Source: Bacteroidaceae bacterium
Lineage (GTDB): Bacteria > Bacteroidota > Bacteroidia > Bacteroidales > Bacteroidaceae
DNA: 64,000 nt
Assembly (NCBI GenBank): GCA_017428785.1
Contig: JAFRQD010000061.1
Location: 1-64,000, forward strand
Direction: 5' to 3'
The position numbers were made by a program, and so were the translations under genes. Numbering within the stretch: the stretch's first letter is position 1; each line of letters starts with the position of its first letter. Below the pieces are notes generated by a model. That model saw only the letters and a list, made by a program, of their open reading frames with translations, made no database searches and was not told where the DNA came from. This document shows positions 40,986 through 48,871 of this stretch, one piece after another.

Positions 40986-42176
40986 TCTTCCCGGATACGC
41001 CTCGAGCGCCTTCCTCAGCACGAACAGCGCGCGAACCAGGTCCTCTTTCTTCAGCACATAGGCCAGTCTGACTTCGTTCTTGCCGATGCCAGGCGTGGTG
41101 TAGAAGCCGGCGGCGGGAGCCAGCATGACCGTCTCGCCCTCGTAGTTGAAGTCGCTCAGGCACCAGGCACAGAACTTCTCGGCATCATCGACGGGCAACT
41201 TCGCTACGGTATAGAATGCTCCCATCGGGATGGGACTATAGACGCCGGGTATCCTGTTCAGTCCGTCGATGAGGCATTTGCGTCGTTCTACGTACTCATC
41301 ATAGACCTCGCGGCCGTACTCCTCGGGTTCATCGAGACTTGCCTCGGCCGCAATCTGCCCGATGAGTGGGGGACTGAGGCGTGCCTGGCAGAACTTCATG
41401 ACAGCCTTGCGAACCTCTTTGTTCTTGGTGATGAGGGCGCCGATGCGTATGCCGCACTCGCTGTAACGCTTGCTCACGCTGTCGATGAGCACCACATTGT
41501 TCTCGATGCCCTCAAGGTGGCAGGCGCTGATGTAAGGGCTGCCCGTATAGATGAACTCGCGATATACCTCGTCGCTGAAGAGGTAAAGGTCGTACTTCTT
41601 GACGAGGTCGCGTATCTGATTCATTTCGCGACGCGTATAGAGGTAGCCCGTCGGATTGTTCGGATTACAGATGAGGATGGCACGCGTCTTCTCGTTGATG
41701 AGCTCCTCGAACTTCTCGACCTTCGGCAGGGAGAAGCCCTCCTCAATGGTCGTCGTGATGGTGCGGATGACGGCACCAGCCGAGATGGCAAACGCCATGT
41801 AGTTAGCGTACGCAGGCTCCGGCACGATTATCTCGTCGCCAGGATTGAGGCAAGCCAGGAAGGAGAACAGCACCGCCTCGCTACCCCCGCTCGTGATGAT
41901 GATATCCTCAGGTGTGAGGTTGATGTTGTACTTCGCATAGTAGCCTACCAGCTTCTTGCGATAGCTGAGATAACCTTGGCTGGGGCTGTACTCGAGGATG
42001 GTGCGGTCGATGTTCTTTATGGCATCAATCGCCGCTTGGGGTGTGGGAAGGTCGGGCTGACCGATGTTCAGGTGGTAAACATGTATTCCTCTGTCTTTTG
42101 CGGCGTATGCCAAGGGAGCCAACTTGCGGATAGGCGACTCCGGCATCTCCACGCCTCGTACGGAAATCTGTGGCAT
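40977..42176 (-). CDS. PLP aminotransferase, aspartate aminotransferase family
   Basis: This is a fold-type I aminotransferase, probably aspartate/2-oxoglutarate, of 399 aa. It has LNIGQPDLPTP, EYSPSQGYLSYR, PNNPTGYLYT, the PLP lysine in SVSKRYSECGIRIG (near residue 234) and a C-terminal ARLSPPLIGQ segment. It is separate from the aromatic-operon aminotransferase at 27571 and only distantly similar. A minus-strand -7 element TACCTTTG lies at 42217-42210. Its stop lies at the edge of the heptamer array at 40945-40985. Confidence 0.92.
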   Translation of the reverse strand: MPQISVRGVEMPESPIRKLAPLAYAAKDRGIHVYHLNIGQPDLPTPQAAIDAIKNIDRTILEYSPSQGYLSYRKKLVGYYAKYNINLTPEDIIITSGGSEAVLFSFLACLNPGDEIIVPEPAYANYMAFAISAGAVIRTITTTIEEGFSLPKVEKFEELINEKTRAILICNPNNPTGYLYTRREMNQIRDLVKKYDLYLFSDEVYREFIYTGSPYISACHLEGIENNVVLIDSVSKRYSECGIRIGALITKNKEVRKAVMKFCQARLSPPLIGQIAAEASLDEPEEYGREVYDEYVERRKCLIDGLNRIPGVYSPIPMGAFYTVAKLPVDDAEKFCAWCLSDFNYEGETVMLAPAAGFYTTPGIGKNEVRLAYVLKKEDLVRALFVLRKALEAYPGRVS

Positions 42177-42209
42177 AGGTTTTGTTTGTTATATAGTCCT
42201 TTTGGGGTG

Positions 42210-42217
42210 CAAAGGTA
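42210..42217 (-). promoter_or_regulatory. putative -7 element of the aminotransferase gene
   Basis: TACCTTTG on the minus strand, 34 bp before the start codon. Confidence 0.45.
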
Positions 42218-42224
42218 CGAATAA

Positions 42225-42262
42225 ATTAAGAATTAAGAAAGAAGAATTAAGAATTAAAGTAT
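42225..42262. repeat. tandem heptamer array
   Basis: AATTAAG repeats four to five times with one AAAGAAG variant, in a 7-nt period, between the divergent aminotransferase and AraC genes. Confidence 0.7.
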
Positions 42263-42264
42263 GT

Positions 42265-42300
42265 TTTGCTTGTGTATGTGCTTGCTTTTCCGTATTTTTG
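42265..42300 (+). promoter_or_regulatory. putative promoter of the AraC-family gene
   Basis: TTTG at 42265-42268 and TATTTTTG at 42293-42300 lie 24 bp apart, slightly long. The start codon is 27 bp downstream. Confidence 0.45.
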
Positions 42301-42326
42301 CGACGCAGTAAAGATTAAAAGGCATC

Positions 42327-43037
42327 ATGCAACAACAGATTCTGCACTTGCTTTGCACAGCCGGCACATGCCGTCTCCACTTCTCCGGGCGCGAGCATCA
42401 GCTCGTGGCGGGCTGTTGCATGATAGCGATGGCAAGCCATGTCGGGCAACTTCAACCCTCTCCGGATTGCCAGTTTTATCAGATTCTTCTGCCTGCCGAA
42501 CAACAGGCCAGCCTGATGCCTCACAGCAGTTACGGGACATGTGGATGGCTGCATCTCTTCATGCATCCCATCTTCCCGTTGGAGGGAGACGTGCTTTCCG
42601 TTGTAGAACACGACTTCAAGGAAGTTGCTTTCCGCAGGGAACATACACCGGAAGCCTACCGTGAGGAGGCCGTCCTGCAAAGCATGCGAGCCCTCTACCT
42701 CGACATTATGAACGCTCATGCCGCGCTCTTCGAACGAGAAGAAGCAAGCCTGAGGGCAGCCGACATCATGTCGCGTTTCATCCGCATGCTGGAGTCGGGT
42801 ACCTACAGAATGCACAGAGACGTCGCCTATTATGCCGGTGAACTCTGTGTCTCGCCAAAGCACTTGCACAAGATATCGACTCAAGTGAGCGGACGCACCC
42901 CAAGTTATTGGATCAGGCAGTTCACCGTGATGGAAATCAAACACCTGATGATGCATGGAAAACTAACGGCGAAAGAGGTGGCGGGGAAGCTTAACTTCGA
43001 CAGCGCCTCGCATTTCAGCCGCTATCTCAGCCATTAA
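42327..43037 (+). CDS. AraC family transcriptional regulator
   Basis: The N-terminal part (about 1-135) is an AraC-type ligand/cupin-like domain. The C-terminus (about 150-236) holds the two helix-turn-helix units (DVAYYAGELCVSPKHLHKISTQVSG and KEVAGKLNFDSASHFSRYL). The protein ends at SRYLSH, where homologues usually continue about 15-20 residues (the GxSPxxYR segment). A downstream alternative frame reads KGKSAT, so a frameshift is possible but not certain. It may regulate the TonB receptor gene 113 nt downstream, which has its own promoter. Confidence 0.85.
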   Translation: MQQQILHLLCTAGTCRLHFSGREHQLVAGCCMIAMASHVGQLQPSPDCQFYQILLPAEQQASLMPHSSYGTCGWLHLFMHPIFPLEGDVLSVVEHDFKEVAFRREHTPEAYREEAVLQSMRALYLDIMNAHAALFEREEASLRAADIMSRFIRMLESGTYRMHRDVAYYAGELCVSPKHLHKISTQVSGRTPSYWIRQFTVMEIKHLMMHGKLTAKEVAGKLNFDSASHFSRYLSH

Positions 43038-43069
43038 GGGAAAATCGGCAACACGTTGCGAAATCTGGG

Positions 43070-43102
43070 TTTGGCTGCGTGCATACATTGTTAATACCTT
43101 TG
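43070..43102 (+). promoter_or_regulatory. promoter of the TonB receptor gene
   Basis: TTTG at 43070-43073, a 21-bp spacer and TACCTTTG at 43095-43102 match the consensus, 48 bp before the start codon. Confidence 0.7.
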
Positions 43103-43150
43103 CACCCAGAATTATAAGGTATTAACTTTGTTACATTAAAACACCACGCT

Positions 43151-45040
43151 ATGCAAGTCCGCACATTATTATTATTAGGCACCTGTGCTGCAAGCATCTC
43201 CTTGCAGGCAGAAACGCAAAACGAAGGCATTCAGGATACGACAAGGATGAGCGAGGTGGTCGTCACCGGAACACGTGACGCCACCGACCAACGCCATCTG
43301 CCTTTCACCGTTACAAGTATTAGCAACGAGAAGCTCAACGAGAACTACCGCTCTTCTGTCATTCCGACAGTCGTGGAACAGACGCCAGGCCTCTTCTCTA
43401 CCAGCAGAGGCGTGCTGGGTTATGGCGTGAGCACCGGCGCAGCAGGCAGCATGATGGTTCGTGGTGTGGGCAGTGGTGCTCGGCTTTTGGTGCTGATAGA
43501 CGGTCAGCCACAATATGCCGGCCTCATGGGCCACCCTATTCCCGATGTCTATCAGACCTTGATGACAGAGAAGGTAGAAGTGCTTCGCGGCCCTGCATCG
43601 CTGCTCTACGGAAGCAACGCGATGGGCGGCGTGGTGAATATCGTCACGCGACAGATGAACGAGGACGGCTGCAAGACGAACATCTCCCTGCAGGGCGGCA
43701 GCTACGGAACCTTCCAAGCCGATGCCGTGAACCGCTTCCGCATGGGTAAGCTCAGCACCATTGTCGGCGCTCAATACAAGCGAACTGACGGCCATAGGTC
43801 TAACAGTGCGTTCGAGCAGTTCGGCGGGTATGCCAAGATTGGCTACGACTTCTCCGACCACTGGAAAGCCGTGGCCGACGCTAACGTTACGCACTTCAAT
43901 GCCAGCAACCCAGGCCCCGACTATGCTCCGCTGCTCGACAACGACTCCAAGATTACCCGCGGCCTTGCGAGCGTCAGCCTGAGCAATAGCTTCGAGCGAA
44001 CCAACGGTACGCTTCGTCTGTATTGCGACTGGGGACATCACAACATAGACGACGGCTATGAAGTAGGCGGAACGCCCAGGCCATCGCTCTACAAACACGA
44101 TGACTACATCGCTGGCATCTCTTGGTACCAGAGCGCGCACTTCTTCGCAGGCAACACCGTGACCGTCGGCCTTGACTGGCAACACTTCGGAGGCAGCGCT
44201 TGGAATGCCAGCAAGCAGACTGGTGTCAAGACATATCTCGTGAAGGATAAGGACGGCAATCTCGTGGAGAACCAGCACGCAGACGAGGTGGGAACCTACA
44301 TCGACTTCCGTCAGGACATCTGCAAGTGGCTGACCGTGGATGCAGGCTTGCGTGTCGATTGGCATTCTGTCATTGGCACAGAGCTTGTGCCTCAAGGCGG
44401 TCTGGCCTTCCATCCTACACGCAACGCCGACATCAAGGCGCTGGTGAGCAAAGGCTTCCGCAACCCCATCATCAAGGACATGTATATGTTTCCGCCTGCC
44501 ACAACCGACTTGAAGCCGGAAAGCATGATGAACTACGAGCTTGCCTACACGCAACGCATCGGCCGAAAGGCACGCATCGGGGCCAACATCTTCTACATCA
44601 AGGGCAAGAACCTTATCAACACTGTCAGGATAGACGGGCGTCCTCGCAATGTCAACACGGGCGACTTCGAGAACTGGGGGCTTGAGCTTTCTGGCGACTA
44701 TCGCATCAATAGGCATTGGAGCGTGGACGGCAACTACTCGTACTTACGAATGGAAACGCCCATCATTGGTGCTCCCGAGGGCAAGCTTTACTTAGGCGGC
44801 AAGTACCACAACGACAAGTGGACTGCTACGGCTGGTGTGCAGAACATCAGCGGACTCTACATTGCTGCCGACCAAAAGGAGAACTACACCCTGCTGAACG
44901 CCACAGTAAGCTACAAGGTGCTGCCTTGGATGGCTCTTTTTGCCAAGGGCGAGAACTTGCTGGCTGAGCAATACCAGACCTACGACGGCTTCTACATGCC
45001 GAAGGCTACCTTCATGGGCGGCGTGACGCTCGACTTCTAA
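43151..45040 (+). CDS. TonB-dependent receptor (siderophore/cobalamin-type)
   Basis: This is an outer-membrane active transporter of 629 aa. A signal peptide (cut after LQAE) leads into a TonB box-like segment (MSEVVVTGTRDA), a plug domain (about 30-160, VPTVVEQTPGLF, RVEVLRGPASLLYGSNAMGGVVNIVT) and a 22-strand barrel ending in GGVTLDF. It has no SusC-type N-terminal extension and no SusD partner, so it is more likely an iron-complex, heme or cobalamin receptor than a glycan importer. A TonB receptor beside an AraC regulator is a common arrangement for siderophore uptake. Confidence 0.92.
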   Translation: MQVRTLLLLGTCAASISLQAETQNEGIQDTTRMSEVVVTGTRDATDQRHLPFTVTSISNEKLNENYRSSVIPTVVEQTPGLFSTSRGVLGYGVSTGAAGSMMVRGVGSGARLLVLIDGQPQYAGLMGHPIPDVYQTLMTEKVEVLRGPASLLYGSNAMGGVVNIVTRQMNEDGCKTNISLQGGSYGTFQADAVNRFRMGKLSTIVGAQYKRTDGHRSNSAFEQFGGYAKIGYDFSDHWKAVADANVTHFNASNPGPDYAPLLDNDSKITRGLASVSLSNSFERTNGTLRLYCDWGHHNIDDGYEVGGTPRPSLYKHDDYIAGISWYQSAHFFAGNTVTVGLDWQHFGGSAWNASKQTGVKTYLVKDKDGNLVENQHADEVGTYIDFRQDICKWLTVDAGLRVDWHSVIGTELVPQGGLAFHPTRNADIKALVSKGFRNPIIKDMYMFPPATTDLKPESMMNYELAYTQRIGRKARIGANIFYIKGKNLINTVRIDGRPRNVNTGDFENWGLELSGDYRINRHWSVDGNYSYLRMETPIIGAPEGKLYLGGKYHNDKWTATAGVQNISGLYIAADQKENYTLLNATVSYKVLPWMALFAKGENLLAEQYQTYDGFYMPKATFMGGVTLDF

Positions 45041-45058
45041 GAAAGCAATACGATAAAA

Positions 45059-45092
45059 GATGGGCATCCCGAAACGATTTGGGATGCCCATC
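45059..45092. terminator. bidirectional intrinsic terminator
   Basis: A perfect 12-bp stem (GATGGGCATCCC / GGGATGCCCATC) with a 10-nt loop separates the convergent receptor and zinc-protease genes. AAAA precedes and TTTT follows it. Confidence 0.85.
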
Positions 45093-45103
45093 ATCTTTTA
45101 AGA

Positions 45104-47353
45104 CTATTTGTCAAACATGATGGTTATCTCTGCCCAGGACGACTCGCCAGGCACAAAGGTGCTGAATGCTTTGCCGTCGAATCCCTTGTAGAGAATATTG
45201 TTAATCTTCATAGTGCTGGCTTCTTCCGATGCATTGAACACCTTCTCGTCGGAGGAGTTGAACGTGCACGGCACATTGAGCAATTCCACATCAAGGCTCT
45301 GGCTTCCGTGGCTGCTGTAGCTGACACGGCTGATGACTGGACTGCCCGTGTTCGGGTTGGTCATGTCGATTGTGATGTTGTCGGTCATGCCGCCATTGCT
45401 TCTCTTCGCCGTAATGGTGAAGCCGTTGGATGTCTTTATTGTTGTGATGCCTTGCGAGAAGTAAGTGCCGAAGGCAGCATTACGCGTTTCGCCCTGATTC
45501 CCTACGAGGAACGATGAGTCGAAGTCGATGCTCTTGACTGCAAGACCTTCTTTCTTTAACCTTAACTCAGGCGTGATTGCGCTCATGTGCATACTCTTGT
45601 TCCCCTTGTTTGTGATGAGGGTAAAGACATTCAGGTGTGCCTTCTCTTCTTTCATGAAGCTCAAATCGAGGACTATCGAGTCGCCGCCAGAGAAGGTGCC
45701 GTCCAACCAATGGATATCCCTGGGGTTGGTGTAATAGAATACATGGGCCTGCACGTCCTTACCGCGTTGCTTGAGCACGAATTCCTTTTTGTCGAGGTCG
45801 GCGATGTTTATATTGATTTCGTATCGCTGCAATTTGCAACCATAAGCTGAACACGGTTCCTGATGTTCCGGGTATTTCCCATCCTCGGAGATTTTGAACG
45901 TGTTCTTGACCAGTTGGAAGGGGTAGATGTCGGGCAGCACCTCGCCCTTCAAGAGGCTGATGAAGTAGGCGTCGAGGTTGTTGCCGTCGAACATGTTGTT
46001 GCCGTGCTTGGTTGCCCAGGCCTTCAGGGTGGCGAAGGCACTTTTGTCGGTAGCGTCGCGCCATAGCTCAAAGAGTTCTATGGTGCTGTCCAGTTTCATC
46101 TTCTTTGTCATGTATTCCAGCAAGGGTGCCACTCCATATCCATGGTTCTGATACATGGTATGGTTTGTTGCACTTTCTGCATCGCCGTCGTAGCCACTGC
46201 CTATATCTATTAGTCCTGCTGCCAAGGACTGCGGCAGATAGTCCATAATGAAACTGACGTTAAGTTGTCCTTTATTCATGAATTTCTCTGCCCATACGGC
46301 GCCCGCCTCTTTAAGTATGGCATCTTCGCCGTTCTCGCCGGCCTTGTACCATGAGAGGCGCGTGTCGTAATCGGCTTGGAAGTAGTGCATCAACTCGTGG
46401 ATGAGGGTCTGCTTCATGGTGATGGTATCATCGCTTGCCACCAACTTCTCGAGGCCAATGGTTATGGTGCTCATCTCGTCGGTTATCCTGCTCTGGCTGA
46501 AGAATCCATATTCATCCACGCAGCCTGTCAAGATGATAGGAATGTCGCGGTCGGTCTTCACCTTATAGCCCAGCTTCTGTATCTGGCTTATTGCTTCGCC
46601 GACGGAGCGCTTCAGGATGGGGTACTTCTTTTGGAGCCTTGCCTTCTGTGTGCTGTTCATCCAGAGCAGTCCGAAGTTCTTGAAGTTGGGATAGGGGATG
46701 GCGCCAAACCATTCGGTCTTGGGACCGTAGTTGATGTCTGTGTGCCATTTCACTTCTCCGCCCTTGTCGGCATCGGCACGCGAGCTGGGGTCGTCGCCTT
46801 CCAGGCGCTGCACGTGAGCCAGGCCGATGGCAAAGTTGACGGTGTTCTTGCCGTTTTCCATTGCCGGCAGAGTCATTGTGTACTTGCCATTGGCGTAGGT
46901 GCCTTCCACGCTGTATGCGCTTACTATATATTTGTCGTACGACAGACTGTGGCCCAGGCTGCGTTCCACGAAGTAGATGTCGTCGGCGTGTTCTCTGCTT
47001 TTGATTGTTATCTTCACCGGCGCCTTTGTTGTAGAAGGCATAGTGATTTCGTAGAACTTCGACACTTCGTGTTCTCCGCCCACCTCGCCTGCGCTTAGCT
47101 CGGTGACTGCCACCTTGGAGTCGGTCAGGAAGGTGCCGGCGGGGAAGGCCAGCATGATGTCGCCCTTCGTGATGGTGCCGCCTGATGCAGGCACATTATG
47201 CCAGTCGCCGCTGCCGGCTGCCGGAGTCGAATTGCCGGGTTTGGTGTCTGCGGGGTCGTCCCCGGAGCATGAAACGAAGAGAAGTGCCGCTGCTGTCAGC
47301 ATGAACAGCATGAACAACATGTGCGACTTGCGCAAGAAACTGATAACTTTCAT
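45104..47353 (-). CDS. lipoprotein with an HExxH zinc-metallopeptidase centre
   Basis: The family is not one I can name. The 749-aa protein starts with a lipoprotein signal (LLFVSC, Cys29). A beta domain follows (about 45-190) with ASGGTITKGDIMLAFPAG, resembling ZU5-like adhesion modules. A catalytic region has HELMH (His319 to His323) in TLIHELMHYFQAD and a downstream Glu in KEAGAVWAEKF, compatible with gluzincin zinc ligands. About 460-749 is beta-rich. It is likely a surface-exposed protease. A minus-strand -7 element TATATTTG lies at 47406-47399, with TTTG 24 bp upstream. Confidence 0.72.
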   Translation of the reverse strand: MKVISFLRKSHMLFMLFMLTAAALLFVSCSGDDPADTKPGNSTPAAGSGDWHNVPASGGTITKGDIMLAFPAGTFLTDSKVAVTELSAGEVGGEHEVSKFYEITMPSTTKAPVKITIKSREHADDIYFVERSLGHSLSYDKYIVSAYSVEGTYANGKYTMTLPAMENGKNTVNFAIGLAHVQRLEGDDPSSRADADKGGEVKWHTDINYGPKTEWFGAIPYPNFKNFGLLWMNSTQKARLQKKYPILKRSVGEAISQIQKLGYKVKTDRDIPIILTGCVDEYGFFSQSRITDEMSTITIGLEKLVASDDTITMKQTLIHELMHYFQADYDTRLSWYKAGENGEDAILKEAGAVWAEKFMNKGQLNVSFIMDYLPQSLAAGLIDIGSGYDGDAESATNHTMYQNHGYGVAPLLEYMTKKMKLDSTIELFELWRDATDKSAFATLKAWATKHGNNMFDGNNLDAYFISLLKGEVLPDIYPFQLVKNTFKISEDGKYPEHQEPCSAYGCKLQRYEININIADLDKKEFVLKQRGKDVQAHVFYYTNPRDIHWLDGTFSGGDSIVLDLSFMKEEKAHLNVFTLITNKGNKSMHMSAITPELRLKKEGLAVKSIDFDSSFLVGNQGETRNAAFGTYFSQGITTIKTSNGFTITAKRSNGGMTDNITIDMTNPNTGSPVISRVSYSSHGSQSLDVELLNVPCTFNSSDEKVFNASEEASTMKINNILYKGFDGKAFSTFVPGESSWAEITIMFDK

Positions 47354-47398
47354 GGTGTTTTATGTGATTAGAGTGAGTATATAGCGTGTTATCTTCGG

Positions 47399-47434
47399 CA
47401 AATATATGACTTTTTTTGAGAACTCCAATGCAAA
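47399..47434 (-). promoter_or_regulatory. putative promoter of the zinc-protease lipoprotein gene
   Basis: On the minus strand TTTG (47434-47431) and TATATTTG (47406-47399) are separated by 24 bp. Confidence 0.45.
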
Positions 47435-47598
47435 GTCGCACGAAAAAAGAGTTTTTCTGCATGCATGTTTTGACGCCTCAACTTATGCTTGTTGGCTTCG
47501 CATGCCGGATTTGCTGGGTTTATGTGGTTTATTTCTTTGAATGTCTGCGAGATAGGAGGCTTCCGAGTGCCTCGAAAAAATCTCCCCAAGGGGCATCG

Positions 47599-47687
47599 CA
47601 AAACGCCGCCTGCGGCGATGCCCAACGCCGCACGCGGAAATGCCCATCGCCGCACGCGGGGATTGCCAACGCCGCACGCGGCGTTTT
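47599..47687. repeat. 22-bp periodic array, family C, copy 2
   Basis: Units end in CGCCGCACGCGG and repeat at 22-bp spacing (preceded by TGCCCA or TGCCA). The block opens with AAAACGCCGCCTGCGGCG and closes with GCGGCGTTTTTGG. Both ends, and the following GCCAGCGGCA, match copy 1 at 21303-21412. The region 47435-47753 holds no gene. Confidence 0.75.
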
Positions 47688-47753
47688 TGGGGCCTGCCAG
47701 CGGCATCCGAAACCGAGCCGTCGGCATCCGTGAATTGAGGCGCCAAGACTCTG

Positions 47754-48794
47754 TTATTCAAACAGTTCGTCGTCCAATGGCTTTACCTTGAGACTCCGAA
47801 GATGGGTGATGTCGTTCGATGGTACGCAATCGTGGTGGAAGAGCCACCAGCGACCTTCATAACGAACGATGCTGTGGTGAGTAGTCCAGCCCACTACCGG
47901 CTGCAGCAGTTCGCACTTGAAGCGGAACGGGCCGTAGGGATTGTCACCAACGGCCAGGCAAAGCAGATGGCTGTCGCCCGTCGAGTAGGAGAAGTAGTAG
48001 CGGCCACCGGCCTTGTGCATCCACGAAGCCTCGAAGAAGCGATGCGGGTCGCCCGCCTTGAGGGGCTGACCGTCGGCGTCGAGGATGACGACGGGGTGCG
48101 GTGCCTCGGCAAACTGCAGGACATCGTCGCTCATGCGTACCACGAACGACGGCAGGGCAGGCGCGTCAGGCGGGCAGAAGAGCTGCGTCTTCTTGTCGCC
48201 GGCAGGGCCGAGGTCAACGCTTTTGCCATTGACCATTGACCATTGACCATTGACCATTTTTTCTCCCCCTAGAGGGGGAGTTAGAGAGGGTCTTGGAGTC
48301 GGGGACGGGCTGTACCACTGCAGCTGTCCTCCCCACAGGCCACCGAAGTAGCAGTATATCTCGCCATCATCGTCCTTGAAGACACAAGGGTCGATGCTGA
48401 ACGAGCCTCGAATGGGATGCTCCTGAGGAATGAAAGGACCCTCGGGGCGCTCGCTGACAGCCACGCCCAGATGGAAGACGCCATTGTAGTCCTTGGCCGA
48501 GAAGATGAGGTAGTAGCGGCCGTTCTTCTCAACCACATCGTTGTCCCACATCTGCTTCTCCGCCCAGGGCACTTGGTCAACATCGAGGATGACACCGTGG
48601 TCGGTGACGGGGGCTTCCAGCGGATTGCCTGAAAGCGAAAGCACATGGTAGTCGCGCATCTGGAAGTGTCCGCCGTCGTCGTCGAAGGCAGCTCCCGTCT
48701 CGATGTCGTGCGAAGGGTAGATATACAGGCGGTCGCCAAACACATGGACCGAAGGGTCGGCCATATAGTCATTGGGAAATAGGTAACGTTCCAT
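47754..48794 (-). CDS. GH43 family glycoside hydrolase with a low-complexity insertion
   Basis: This is a five-bladed beta-propeller glycosidase (arabinofuranosidase/xylosidase class). Asp13 in ADPSVHVF is the general base candidate, Asp135 in SIDPCVF the pKa modulator, and Glu255 in FEASW the general acid. There is no signal peptide, so it is probably cytoplasmic. Residues about 161-191 (SPTPRPSLTPPLGGEKMVNG and the following MVNG repeat) do not fit the family; they are encoded by a CCATTGA heptamer array and a palindrome (48235-48300). The downstream permease and the GH43 lipoprotein gene suggest one small pentose-glycan locus. Confidence 0.88.
   Translation of the reverse strand: MERYLFPNDYMADPSVHVFGDRLYIYPSHDIETGAAFDDDGGHFQMRDYHVLSLSGNPLEAPVTDHGVILDVDQVPWAEKQMWDNDVVEKNGRYYLIFSAKDYNGVFHLGVAVSERPEGPFIPQEHPIRGSFSIDPCVFKDDDGEIYCYFGGLWGGQLQWYSPSPTPRPSLTPPLGGEKMVNGQWSMVNGKSVDLGPAGDKKTQLFCPPDAPALPSFVVRMSDDVLQFAEAPHPVVILDADGQPLKAGDPHRFFEASWMHKAGGRYYFSYSTGDSHLLCLAVGDNPYGPFRFKCELLQPVVGWTTHHSIVRYEGRWWLFHHDCVPSNDITHLRSLKVKPLDDELFE
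48235..48300. repeat. heptamer array plus palindrome inside GH43 gene
   Basis: CCATTGA is repeated four times, followed by CTCCCCCTAGAGGGGGAG and a purine-rich tail. Both kinds of spacer repeat seen elsewhere are joined here, in frame. Confidence 0.7.
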
Positions 48795-48796
48795 GG

Positions 48797-48848
48797 AATA
48801 TGATTGATAATTGATGATTGATGATTGAAAATTGAAAAAGGGTAATTG
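48797..48848. repeat. tandem heptamer array upstream of GH43
   Basis: ATTGATA, ATTGATG, ATTGATG, ATTGAAA, ATTGAAA and, after a break, ATTGAGA follow in a 7-nt period between the GH43 start and the permease stop. Confidence 0.7.
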
Positions 48849-48871
48849 AGAATGGATAGGCAGGGCTTCCT

